Assembly (NCBI GenBank): GCA_017516885.1
Contig: JAFXAR010000044.1
Coordinates: 1 to 37,533, forward strand
Reading direction: 5' to 3'
Source: Bacteroidaceae bacterium
GTDB lineage: Bacteria; Bacteroidota; Bacteroidia; Bacteroidales; Bacteroidaceae
Length of the DNA: 37,533 nt
This document shows, piece after piece, positions 1 through 7,643 of the stretch. A model generated the notes under the pieces. It was not told where the DNA came from. It searched no databases and saw only the letters and a list, made by a program, of their open reading frames with translations. Numbering within the stretch: position 1 is the stretch's first letter; the number at the start of each line of letters is the position of its first letter. The translations under genes and the position numbers were made by a program.

Positions 1-263
1 TATAACCCACTGCCGCCTTTCTACAAAGTCAATGTTCCGCAATGCGGAGCATTGTAATAAGTATTAAATTAGTTAAATGCGCAATAGCGATTGCGCGGAT
101 ACAGGCGCCTATGTGAATAGCCGCCTGTGTTTTTTTATTATAACGCAAGAAACTGTTCATGTTCCAGAAAATCCGGCAAGGCAACATATATGCCACCACA
201 GCCATTGTCTGCCATTGCTGCCAGTCATTGCAGCAATTCAAATCACAAAAAAAGAGTTGCAGG
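1..263. other. Gene-free upstream region with hairpins
   Basis: No convincing gene is seen. An open frame runs from 77 into the first real gene, but it lies upstream of that gene's promoter and is low-complexity. The region holds three hairpins near the left edge. One is at 31-53, with 10-bp arms and one G-T pair. One is at 79-96, with perfect arms GCGCAAT/ATTGCGC and a 4-base loop. The third is the terminator described separately. A fourth inverted repeat, ATTGCTGC/GCAGCAAT at 214-237, lies about 27 bases upstream of the promoter and could be an operator, although nothing proves it. Confidence 0.5.
101..136 (+). terminator. Intrinsic terminator for a gene left of the window
   Basis: ACAGGCG (101-107) pairs with CGCCTGT (122-128), and a run of seven T follows directly (130-136). 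This is a typical rho-independent terminator reading on the plus strand. The gene it would end lies outside the window. Confidence 0.6.
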
Positions 264-295
264 TTTGTATTATTGTATCGAACTTTGTACATTTG
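264..295 (+). promoter_or_regulatory. Bacteroidetes-type promoter
   Basis: TTTG at 264-267, 20 bases, then TACATTTG at 288-295, which fits the -33/-7 consensus of the Bacteroidetes primary sigma factor. Transcription would begin near 300 and give a leader of about 55 bases before the ATG at 356. The promoter shows that the longer open frame beginning at 77 is not the real start. Confidence 0.65.
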
Positions 296-355
296 CAAAT
301 GTGCACAAGAACAGATGCACATAATACAAAAAACACGAAAGCATTCAATAAAGCT

Positions 356-1627
356 ATGCAATATTGCCCTAACTGCAACAAGGAATTCAACGACGACAAA
401 CAGTTCTGCTCTAATTGCGGATGCCCGCTAATAGAGAAGCTTGACAGTGAAAGCTATTTCCTGGTGCTCAACGGAGCACAGGCCGGCCCATATACAATTG
501 CCCAGCTTACAGAATTCATGTGCCTGGGAGTAATGACCCAAAACACCTATGTATGGAAAGAGGGAATGCCCGACTGGGACTTTGCCCGCAATGTGGATAA
601 AGTAAAGCAGCTGTTCACAGCAACGCCGCCTCCCCTGCCCTATTCCAATCAGCCGGCAAGCTATGCAAGCCCTTCACAGGAGCAGCAAAGAGAGCCTGAA
701 AATGAGACTTGGGAAAATGACTGCCCATATACTGAGGACCAAGCGGAGATTGACAGCGAGCTTGCCGACCTGTGCAGGGAAATCAAGGGGCAGACTTATA
801 TTGAAACCCTAAACCTTAACCGCAGCTGGATTCTTCCGCAGTTTGTTGAAATGGGATTTGGCAGTGAAAAGAGTTTCGACAGCAACAGATATATCAACGC
901 AATAAACTCGCTCAGTTACGACAGGCTGTGGATAATACTTCTGCGCAACTGCCGTGCGCTCAACAGAATGCAGGACAAGGAATCAACATCCTACAAAATA
1001 CGCAAGGGCTGGTGGAGCAAGGATGTAGCAGTGGCATTGGCTGAATTTGACCTGAAAAGAACACGCAAATATATATCAGCGCTTAATGTATACAGCAACT
1101 TTGCCGATGGCAGATATATAGTAATTCCTGTAATGAGAGGGTGCAACTATGAGAATCAGGACAACTATATCTTCACTGAAATGCCCCGCAACGCCGAGAA
1201 ATGGGCCTACAAGAAGCATCGCTCCCTGAACGAGCTTTACATAAAGCTTGAAAGAGACATCGAGCAAATAAGGAGAGCGTCGGGCGACAGCGAAATTTGC
1301 CTTGCCGTTGAAAGGTACAACAACAACCGCATATTATATGACTATCAGATAACAAATTCCGAAAGGATTACAAATATACTGCCCAGTGAATACCTGAACG
1401 CCTACATTGGCGACGGCGCATTCTCGTCAATGATGACAATGATAAAGTATCTCGGCCTTCGCTGCCTTGACTATTGCGAGGAGGAGATGTCAAGAGACGA
1501 GTGCATCACTGAAATTGCAGAGATGATTTTCGACAACAATTTCAATGGGAAGATGCTGTTGTCGTACTGCGTAAACAAATACTTTGACAGCGGAGTATTT
1601 GATTACAATGACTACAAGGGACGTTAG
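356..1627 (+). CDS. Zinc-ribbon and GYF_2 (DUF4339) domain protein
   Basis: A protein of 423 residues, function unknown. Residues 4-23 form a zinc ribbon (C4, C7, C18, C21, plus C23). Residues about 32-87 match the GYF_2/DUF4339 fold, including 'GPYTIAQL' and 'VWKEGMPDW'. GYF_2 domains are presumed protein-interaction modules. A Q/E/P-rich linker (about 97-125) leads to a C-terminal region of about 290 residues that I do not recognise; it is rich in charged and aromatic residues and has no membrane segment. The start at 356 is chosen because the zinc ribbon begins there and because a promoter lies at 264-295. It stands 173 bases upstream of the reverse transcriptase on the same strand, with a long palindrome between them, so it may be an adaptor or sensor for the RT/BrxL-like neighbours. 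That role is inference from position only. Confidence 0.8.
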   Translation: MQYCPNCNKEFNDDKQFCSNCGCPLIEKLDSESYFLVLNGAQAGPYTIAQLTEFMCLGVMTQNTYVWKEGMPDWDFARNVDKVKQLFTATPPPLPYSNQPASYASPSQEQQREPENETWENDCPYTEDQAEIDSELADLCREIKGQTYIETLNLNRSWILPQFVEMGFGSEKSFDSNRYINAINSLSYDRLWIILLRNCRALNRMQDKESTSYKIRKGWWSKDVAVALAEFDLKRTRKYISALNVYSNFADGRYIVIPVMRGCNYENQDNYIFTEMPRNAEKWAYKKHRSLNELYIKLERDIEQIRRASGDSEICLAVERYNNNRILYDYQITNSERITNILPSEYLNAYIGDGAFSSMMTMIKYLGLRCLDYCEEEMSRDECITEIAEMIFDNNFNGKMLLSYCVNKYFDSGVFDYNDYKGR

Positions 1628-1655
1628 CAACTGTTTAACTGCTATAACAGCTGCT
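1626..1655 (+). repeat. Imperfect inverted repeat after the zinc-ribbon gene
   Basis: AGCAACTGTT (1626-1635) and AACAGCTGCT (1646-1655) pair over ten bases with one mismatch. The repeat begins inside the stop codon of the gene. No T-run follows on the plus strand, so it is not a standard terminator. It may be part of a structured intergenic RNA together with the palindrome at 1717-1768. Confidence 0.4.
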
Positions 1656-1716
1656 AAGCTCTCCCGACAAACTATAAACCCGGGCAGGTTTTTTCCAATC
1701 CGGCCGGCAAGACTGA

Positions 1717-1768
1717 ATTGTAGCGCTGTTTGAACGCCATGGCCATGGCGTTCAAACAGCGCTACAAT
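1717..1768. repeat. Perfect 52-bp palindrome upstream of the RT gene
   Basis: Two 26-base arms (1717-1742 and 1743-1768) are exact reverse complements with no spacer; the centre reads CCATGGCCATGG. Pairing stops immediately outside (A1716 opposite C1769). As RNA it would fold into a stem of more than 20 bp with a minimal loop. No T-run follows, so it does not look like an intrinsic terminator. It sits 33 bases before the earliest RT start. Possible roles are a structured RNA used by the RT, an attenuator, or a protein-binding site. A mobile palindromic element cannot be excluded. Confidence 0.9.
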
Positions 1769-1800
1769 CATCTAAAAAAATAAAGTTATGCCCCGCGCCG

Positions 1801-3510
1801 GTGGGATTGGCTTTTACAGAACTTCCCTTATACGACATGGACAACATACTAAGGTCACTGTTCCTTGATGAAAATCTCTGGGCCGAGGTTGTGGAGCACG
1901 GAATAAAGAAAGGAATTCCCGAAGAGTTTCTTGAACATATCCAGAACCCAAACGGACGGGCCGCCCTCTGCATGCAGATAGGGAGCGGAAAGTATCACAT
2001 AAAGCCTCCGCACACCGGTTACAGGCCAAAAGATGACGGCGGAGAGAGGACATTCTTCATTAACTCCCCCATGGACCGCCTTGTGCTGTTTGCAATATAC
2101 AAATGGCTCACACGGAACGAGGGGAAGATGATACATCCGCAATGCCTGTCATATCAGGAGGATATTGGAATAGGGAAAATTGTCAAGGACCTGTCGCAGC
2201 GCATCAAAACGAATGCCGGGATTGGCACAGGCAATATCATTGGCCGCAAATTCGACATACACAAATACTTCGATACGGTAAAGAGAGAGCATATTCACCG
2301 GGCGCTTGACACTGTAGAGCAGCGCCACGGCGCTTCATCAGTAACCGCGCTGCTGCGCCGCTACTATGACAGCGACATTTATTACGACAGCCGCCGAAAG
2401 GAAATGATTAGCAGCTACCAGGGAATAAAGCAGGGGTGCGCCGTATCGGCTTGGCTGGCGAATGTTATTCTCTACGACCTCGACAAGGAGATTTCGGAAC
2501 TTGAGGGCAGCTATGTGCGCTACTCCGACGATATAATCTACATTGGCAAGGACTATGAGGCTGCCACAGAAAAAATAATCGGCATTCTTGCCGAAAAAGG
2601 ACTGGAAATAAACCCCAGGAAAATTGAAGACATTACAGGCGGCAAATTCTCAAAATTCCTCGGCTACAATATCAGAGGAGGCGAAATAACATTGTCGGGA
2701 AAATGGGTTAAGCATTTTCAGGCAGAAATTGACAGGCGCACCATAAAGGACACCTTTCTAATAAAAAGGGCAAGGGCGGCACGCAGGCTCAATGACGAAA
2801 GCGAGCGGGAAAGAAAGCTGATGCAGCTCCTGCGGAAGGCCGAAAGGCGCGTTATTAGCTATCTTTACAAAGGAGACGGCGAACATTCCTGGGCCACACT
2901 TGTGCTTGGCATCATAAACAGGGAAAGCGACATAAAGGAGCTGGACCTCTACTGCATGGACGCGCTAAGAGCCGTATACACAGGAAAAACATCCATAGGC
3001 GGGCTTGGCGTCTCAAGGCAGAACGGAATAATGCGCGGACGCGGACGCAATGTGTCACAAAACAGAATTGCAACAGAGCATCTTGCCGATGGCAGCGGCA
3101 TGCTTGACGGCTACTGCTCTATTGCCGCAATGAAAAAGAGCCTCAGCAACAAACCGCTCATGCGCGCAATAACAGACGACCTGCTTGACGCAACACCAAA
3201 GCTCTATAATCAGGCAGCAAAGGATGATGCCGTAGACGAGAAGAGAGAAATGCTTGAGCAGCTCTATGAAGCGCACCTCAACAGCCGCCCCGACGGAAAA
3301 CAGTTTGAGCGCTACTATGCAAAGCCACTCTCCGAAATGGACACCGCTACCCTGCTCCGCGGCAGAAAACGTGCCAGAACAAGGAAGGAACTGGAAAAAT
3401 TCATTGACGAGAACATTACTTTCAACATGCTGCAGAGCGACCCCTCAAAATGGTACTGGCAGAGCGAAAAGCACCCCCAACTGATTCTGCTGAAAAAATG
3501 GTTCAGGTAA
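1801..3510 (+). CDS. Stand-alone reverse transcriptase, unassigned class
   Basis: A protein of 569 residues from GTG 1801, or 557 from ATG 1837; the start is unresolved. The RT palm motifs are present: the first metal-binding aspartate in 'FDIHKYFD' (D152), 'QGCAVSAWLAN' (Q211-G212), and 'RYSDD' with Y241-S242-D243-D244, followed by a 'KFLGY' strand. After about residue 330 comes a C-terminal region of about 240 residues with a basic helix-rich start and a 'SIGGLGVSRQNG' segment. It contains no maturase, HNH endonuclease or integrase that I can see. The motif-4 form QGxAVS differs from the QGxxTSP of retrons, and no template/variable repeat pair suggests a diversity-generating element. It is therefore probably an RT of one of the unclassified or defence-related groups. 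It lies between the zinc-ribbon gene and a BrxL-like ATPase. Synthesis of cDNA from an RNA template is the family activity; the template and purpose are unknown. Confidence 0.85.
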   Translation: MGLAFTELPLYDMDNILRSLFLDENLWAEVVEHGIKKGIPEEFLEHIQNPNGRAALCMQIGSGKYHIKPPHTGYRPKDDGGERTFFINSPMDRLVLFAIYKWLTRNEGKMIHPQCLSYQEDIGIGKIVKDLSQRIKTNAGIGTGNIIGRKFDIHKYFDTVKREHIHRALDTVEQRHGASSVTALLRRYYDSDIYYDSRRKEMISSYQGIKQGCAVSAWLANVILYDLDKEISELEGSYVRYSDDIIYIGKDYEAATEKIIGILAEKGLEINPRKIEDITGGKFSKFLGYNIRGGEITLSGKWVKHFQAEIDRRTIKDTFLIKRARAARRLNDESERERKLMQLLRKAERRVISYLYKGDGEHSWATLVLGIINRESDIKELDLYCMDALRAVYTGKTSIGGLGVSRQNGIMRGRGRNVSQNRIATEHLADGSGMLDGYCSIAAMKKSLSNKPLMRAITDDLLDATPKLYNQAAKDDAVDEKREMLEQLYEAHLNSRPDGKQFERYYAKPLSEMDTATLLRGRKRARTRKELEKFIDENITFNMLQSDPSKWYWQSEKHPQLILLKKWFR

Positions 3511-3560
3511 GAATAAGCAAAAACAGGAGGGAGCAATAAGCAGCAACAGCCATATTTTTA

Positions 3561-3590
3561 TTGAGTTTTAAAAATTTTTGCTTAGTTTTG
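3561..3590 (+). promoter_or_regulatory. Bacteroidetes-type promoter
   Basis: TTG at 3561-3563, 19 bases, then TAGTTTTG at 3583-3590. It lies 31 bases before the ATG at 3621. It would start a separate transcript for the unknown protein and the BrxL-like ATPase, alongside any read-through from the RT gene. Confidence 0.6.
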
Positions 3591-3620
3591 CATTAAATGA
3601 CAAACACAATCTAAAAAGTT

Positions 3621-4451
3621 ATGTTTTTTCGCCTATTCCTGCTGCTGATAAAGCCATCAAACAACAGCCTTAAGAAAAAAGCGCCTGGGGCATTCTTGAA
3701 AATGAGAATGTGGCTATATAAATTCATCCTCAAGCGAATGCTCAAGACATACGTTCACTATGCAATATCGGACAGTATCTCAATAAGCAACGGCAAGATA
3801 AAGATTCTGCATGAGTACAGAGACCTTGACTTTGAAAAGGAGCTTGCCAGAAACCGCATTGTCTTCACTTCAGACGCCATCAGCACTGAGCTGCCGGCAA
3901 CAATAAAGAAGGGGAAGAGCAAATGGAAACTGAAATACTTCAAGTTTAAAGACTCGCTGCATGTGAGCGTAAACGGCAAGAACCTTGCCATAAGCCATGA
4001 CGAACTGTACAGCCTCTACGGTTCGGCCAAAGGCAAGGCAAGGTGCACAAACACCAAAGGCACTCTCTTGCAATCAGCAATAGAGCTGCTTGCCGCAGGC
4101 GCAGACCTTGCGGCAGAAAAAGCCAAGGTACAGCGCCGCACCGATGAAACTGTGGCAAGTCACATTGAAAAGGCTGAAAGGCCTAAGCCCAGGCCTGCCG
4201 CAAGAGCCGGGCGCAATCTCTTTGAAAGAGAAAAAGAGCGCATCTCCACGGCCAAGTTTGAGGCTGAGCAGCCTGAAAGCACCCGCATTCACACTCCTCC
4301 AGCCCCAAAAGTGCGGAGACCTGAACCGCCCCGCGCTGACGAGACACGCATACAGAGAAGTGATAATGCACAATTCAAAACAGCGGAAAGGGAAGAGCCA
4401 AAGCCGGCACCTATAAAGAAAAAGGGATTTGAAATAGACTCATCGTTCTAA
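3621..4451 (+). CDS. Unknown basic, proline-rich protein in the RT-BrxL cluster
   Basis: A protein of 276 residues that I do not recognise. The first 11 residues are hydrophobic ('MFFRLFLLLIKP') but too short for a confident membrane span, and a basic helical stretch follows. Residues about 45-150 look like a small folded domain with alternating strands ('ISISNGKIKILHEY', 'DSLHVSVNGKNLAI'). An alanine-rich helix follows at about 153-178, and the last 90 residues are Lys/Arg/Pro/Glu-rich and probably disordered, ending 'KKKGFEIDSSF'. The start is the ATG with an A-rich leader 31 bases after a promoter. It lies 46 bases upstream of the BrxL-like ATPase and reads the same way, so co-expression is likely. 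A membrane-proximal or nucleic-acid-binding accessory role is possible but not shown. Confidence 0.7.
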   Translation: MFFRLFLLLIKPSNNSLKKKAPGAFLKMRMWLYKFILKRMLKTYVHYAISDSISISNGKIKILHEYRDLDFEKELARNRIVFTSDAISTELPATIKKGKSKWKLKYFKFKDSLHVSVNGKNLAISHDELYSLYGSAKGKARCTNTKGTLLQSAIELLAAGADLAAEKAKVQRRTDETVASHIEKAERPKPRPAARAGRNLFEREKERISTAKFEAEQPESTRIHTPPAPKVRRPEPPRADETRIQRSDNAQFKTAEREEPKPAPIKKKGFEIDSSF

Positions 4452-4497
4452 GAAGAAGAATAAGAAGAAGAAAAAAAACAAAACAACACATACACCC

Positions 4498-5949
4498 ATG
4501 AATGAAATTTCAGCAAGAATACAGAGTGTATTCGAGGATTATGCAATATGCAAGGACAAGGCAGCATACGGGCTCTTCACCGGCCGCAATCTGCCAACAT
4601 TTGTAAAGGACTATATCCTTAACCGCTTTTCATCGGGCGGCGTTAGGGACGAAGAGGCAATAAAGGAGTACCTTGCAGCCAAGATGCCGCAAAACAGCGA
4701 CACGCTGATGATGAGGCTTCTTGAAGGCGAGAATGTGAACATCACAACACGCATAGTTGTCAAGACAAAGCTTGACGACGGCATGGTGGCATTCATGCTC
4801 CCCGACCTGAACATAACAGCAAACATGTACATTGACACAAAAGTGATTGCCGAAAACAGGAACGACCTTGTTGACGGCGAGAACTGGGGAAACATTACCA
4901 TGATGTACATGCCGCCCGAAGGACGCAAGAAGGGATATGTGCTCATGACATCGTACAAGTCATTCAACCCTTACAAGACATTGAACTACGATGACTTTAT
5001 TGCACGAAGGGCAAATTTCAGCACTGACGAGTGGATTGACGTTCTTCTGACAACAATGGGATACACGCCCGAGAGCTTCCCCACCTACGAGGCAAAGTTC
5101 ACAATGATTACAAGGCTGCTTCCGGCCATAGAGCCCAACCTGAACTTTATTGAATTAGGCCCTAAGTCATCGGGAAAAAGCTTCACATACAACAACATGA
5201 GCCAGTACTTTCGCATGATTAGCGGCAAATGTACAAGGGCGCAGCTTATATACAACCACTCCACAAAGCAGTATGGCGCAATAAAGAATCACGACCTTAT
5301 TGTCTTTGACGAGGTTTCGACACTGAGCTTTGACGACAGGACAGGCGAGCTGCAGGGTTTCCTCAAGAGCTACCTTGAGGCAGGAAACGCATCGCTTGCC
5401 GATATAAAGATAGTTTCATCGTGCGGCCTTGGATTAGCGGGCAACATTGCATTGACAGAGGATATGAAGCCTGTTAATGAGGATTTTCAGAAGATTCTGC
5501 CCGACATTTTCCGCTCATCGGCAATGCTTGACCGCTTCCAGCTGTTTATTCCCGGCTGGCATCTGCCAAAGATTTCCGAAGGGCAGATATACTACGGATG
5601 GGCAATCGACTCAGAAGTGTTCTCTGAGTACCTGCACCACATGCGCACCGATTCAAATTCCCTGCAGATATTTGACGAGCTGGTGGAATATGACAAGAAT
5701 ACAGCCTATGTGCGCCATGCAAAGGCTGTAAGAAAGATTGCATCGGCATTCTGCAAACTGCTTTTCCCGCATGTAAGGAGCATTGAGGGAATGGCCGAGG
5801 AGGACTTAGGCACATTCAAGAGGCTCTATGACGAGTATTGCCTGCAGCCCGCAATAAAAGCCCGCTCATATATATACGAGCAGTGCAAGATAATTGACAG
5901 CGAATATAAGCATAATGGAATCCCTGAATTCAAAGTAAAGACTGCATAA
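4498..5949 (+). CDS. BrxL-like AAA+ ATPase lacking the Lon-type C-terminus
   Basis: A protein of 483 residues. The N-terminal half matches the BrxL N-domain, including 'RNLPTFVKDYILNRF' near residue 30 and 'FSTDEWIDVLLTTMGYTP' before the ATPase core. The core has 'IELGPKSSGKS' (Walker A, G221-S228), 'LIVFDEVS' (Walker B, D271-E272) and 'DRFQLFIPGW', all in the order found in BrxL. BrxL of type I BREX is an AAA+ DNA-binding motor with a Lon-like C-terminal domain, usually near 680 residues. Here the protein ends soon after the ATPase lid, so that domain is absent. No pglX, pglZ, brxC, brxA or brxB is present. The gene overlaps the following small gene by one base (TAATG). The RT two genes upstream and this ATPase could form one functional unit; its biological role is unproven. 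Confidence 0.85.
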   Translation: MNEISARIQSVFEDYAICKDKAAYGLFTGRNLPTFVKDYILNRFSSGGVRDEEAIKEYLAAKMPQNSDTLMMRLLEGENVNITTRIVVKTKLDDGMVAFMLPDLNITANMYIDTKVIAENRNDLVDGENWGNITMMYMPPEGRKKGYVLMTSYKSFNPYKTLNYDDFIARRANFSTDEWIDVLLTTMGYTPESFPTYEAKFTMITRLLPAIEPNLNFIELGPKSSGKSFTYNNMSQYFRMISGKCTRAQLIYNHSTKQYGAIKNHDLIVFDEVSTLSFDDRTGELQGFLKSYLEAGNASLADIKIVSSCGLGLAGNIALTEDMKPVNEDFQKILPDIFRSSAMLDRFQLFIPGWHLPKISEGQIYYGWAIDSEVFSEYLHHMRTDSNSLQIFDELVEYDKNTAYVRHAKAVRKIASAFCKLLFPHVRSIEGMAEEDLGTFKRLYDEYCLQPAIKARSYIYEQCKIIDSEYKHNGIPEFKVKTA

Positions 5950-6200
5950 TGAAAACAATCACATACCAGACAAGCGGCACTTGCTCGCGTTTTATTGAAG
6001 TGACAGGAGAGAACGGAGTTATTGTTGATGTAAAGTTCTTTGGCGGCTGCCATGGCAACCTTCAAGGCATCAGCAGCCTTGTAAAAGGCATGCGCTATGA
6101 GGATGTCATATCACGCCTCAAGGGCATAAGCTGCAACGGCAAGCCAACATCGTGCCCCGACCAGCTGTGCCGCGCAATAGAGGAGCTGATGGCTGAGTAA
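5949..6200 (+). CDS. TSCPD-motif small cysteine protein (TIGR03905 type)
   Basis: A protein of 83 residues with 'FFGGCHGNLQGI' and the signature 'TSCPDQLCRAI', and four conserved cysteines (in 'GTCSRF', 'GGCHG', 'ISCNG' and 'TSCPDQLC'). The TSCPD domain also occurs at the C-terminus of some ribonucleotide reductases and is thought to bind metal or nucleotide. Stand-alone copies are common in anaerobes and have no established function. The start codon overlaps the stop of the BrxL-like gene (TAATG), so translation is probably coupled. This may mean a role in the RT-BrxL system or may be a chance of gene order. Confidence 0.85.
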   Translation: MKTITYQTSGTCSRFIEVTGENGVIVDVKFFGGCHGNLQGISSLVKGMRYEDVISRLKGISCNGKPTSCPDQLCRAIEELMAE

Positions 6201-6232
6201 TTTACAGAACCTGCCTTTAGAAACTGGAAAGA

Positions 6233-7519
6233 ATGAAACAGAGGATTAAGAAAATAGCCGGTTATGTGCAACTGCTCGACAGGGACAGGAACATTGACGG
6301 CAATATCTTCCTATGGTCATTCATAAAGATGTACTCAAGCCTCTACCGCTTGAGACAGGCCGCCGCAGCGCTTACCTACCACACGCTGTTTGCCGCCGTG
6401 CCTGTGATGGCAATGCTTGTTGCGGTGGCAAACAAAATGGGCTACGGACCGGAATTCAAGGAGCAGGTGCACGAGCTCTTTTCGGGCAATGCGGCAATCT
6501 CGGAGTGGCTGCTCACTGTTACCGACAGTTACCTGAACAACACAAACACCAGCCACATAATTGGTGCTGCCATAGGTCTTGCCGTGCTGCTCTACTCAGT
6601 GTTCTCGATATTCCAGACCATTGACAACTCCTTCAATTCGCTTTGGAACTTGAAAGGGCACAGCATAAGAAAACAGCTGAAGGTATTTACATTCAGCCTT
6701 CTTGTTCCGTTTGTAATAATAACCATGCTTGCCATAGGCATAAGCGTTTCATCATTCTTTGGCGACGGATTCATTAAGGAAGCGAATGTTTTTCTTGTAA
6801 CATTCTCCACAATAATCCTCATTCTTTTTGTTTCGTACAAATTCATACCCGGCACAAAGGTAAATACAAAATATGCAGCAATTTCGGCCGGTGCATGCGG
6901 TGCAGTTCTCTACCTTGCACAATACTTCGGATTCAAGATTTTCGCTGCCGCCACAAACCTTCACGACATTTACGGAAGCCTTGCGAGTATCCTTATTTTT
7001 CTCATTTGGATTCATGTGTCGTGGAACATTATACTTGCCGGCTCACGGTGGAACTATCTGCTGCAGGAGGGAAAGAGAATTGACAACGAGAACAAGTTCA
7101 GGGCAATAAGCCACAGCTGCCGCAAGTTTCTCGCCATGCTAATTGCAATACGCGGCAAAGAAGCGGGCACAAGCACCGACGGCATAATCCTCACACGGGA
7201 GATTGCCGAGACAATGAGCGAAAGATACAATCTGCCAACGCACATAACAGTGGATATTCTTGACGAAATGTGCCGCAGAGGAATCATCATTGAGAGCTGC
7301 GACGAGGACGGATATATATATAATGACAGGCTCAGCGGCTGCAGCATAGGCGAACTCTCCAAGATGCTTGACGGCACAGGAGACAACAGCTACATAGGGG
7401 AGATTATCTCAGAGGCGCATCTCAAAGGCAAGGAGGCCGCACTGTGGCGCATAGCTAACGGAGAAACAGAAAAGGAGAGCGCCATGCTTCAAGCCCCAAT
7501 GGAGCAGTTCTTTGATTAA
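6233..7519 (+). CDS. YihY/BrkB family inner-membrane protein
   Basis: A protein of 428 residues. It begins with a soluble stretch, then has about six hydrophobic segments between residues about 45 and 275. The family hallmark 'QAAAALTYHTLFAAVPVMAML' region appears near residue 40, and 'IWIHVSWNIILAGSRWNY' closes the membrane part. The last 130 residues form a soluble tail with a winged-helix-like segment ('LTREIAETMSERYNLPTHI'), as is usual in Bacteroidetes members. The family was once called ribonuclease BN but is now regarded as a membrane protein of uncertain function. It starts 32 bases after the TSCPD gene, so it may be read from the same transcript. Confidence 0.9.
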   Translation: MKQRIKKIAGYVQLLDRDRNIDGNIFLWSFIKMYSSLYRLRQAAAALTYHTLFAAVPVMAMLVAVANKMGYGPEFKEQVHELFSGNAAISEWLLTVTDSYLNNTNTSHIIGAAIGLAVLLYSVFSIFQTIDNSFNSLWNLKGHSIRKQLKVFTFSLLVPFVIITMLAIGISVSSFFGDGFIKEANVFLVTFSTIILILFVSYKFIPGTKVNTKYAAISAGACGAVLYLAQYFGFKIFAAATNLHDIYGSLASILIFLIWIHVSWNIILAGSRWNYLLQEGKRIDNENKFRAISHSCRKFLAMLIAIRGKEAGTSTDGIILTREIAETMSERYNLPTHITVDILDEMCRRGIIIESCDEDGYIYNDRLSGCSIGELSKMLDGTGDNSYIGEIISEAHLKGKEAALWRIANGETEKESAMLQAPMEQFFD

Positions 7520-7597
7520 GAAGCCATTTAAATTAAGGGAAATTCCTAAATGCTGTTCATTTATAGCGGCCAAGCAAAAAAAAACAGCAAAAAACAT

Positions 7598-7628
7598 TTT
7601 GCCATAATAATCATTAGCACTACTTTTG
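7598..7628 (+). promoter_or_regulatory. Promoter of the thiamin operon
   Basis: TTTG at 7598-7601, exactly 19 bases, then TACTTTTG at 7621-7628. This is a very good match to the Bacteroidetes consensus. The transcript would start near 7633, just before the riboswitch. Confidence 0.75.
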
Positions 7629-7643
7629 CAGCAGATTTCAATA

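Noticed and set aside
77-355. N-terminal extension of the zinc-ribbon protein
   Set aside because: It precedes and overlaps the promoter at 264-295, is low-complexity, and the conserved zinc ribbon begins at 356.
1717-1768. Palindrome as an ordinary terminator
   Set aside because: No T-run follows on either strand.
1628-3510. Retron, group II intron or diversity-generating retroelement
   Set aside because: No retron-type QGxxTSP motif or recognisable msr/msd, no maturase or intron RNA domain V, and no template/variable repeat pair was seen by eye. A computed search could overturn this.
356-6200. Complete BREX locus
   Set aside because: Only a BrxL-like ATPase is present; methylase, PglZ, BrxC and small BREX genes are absent.
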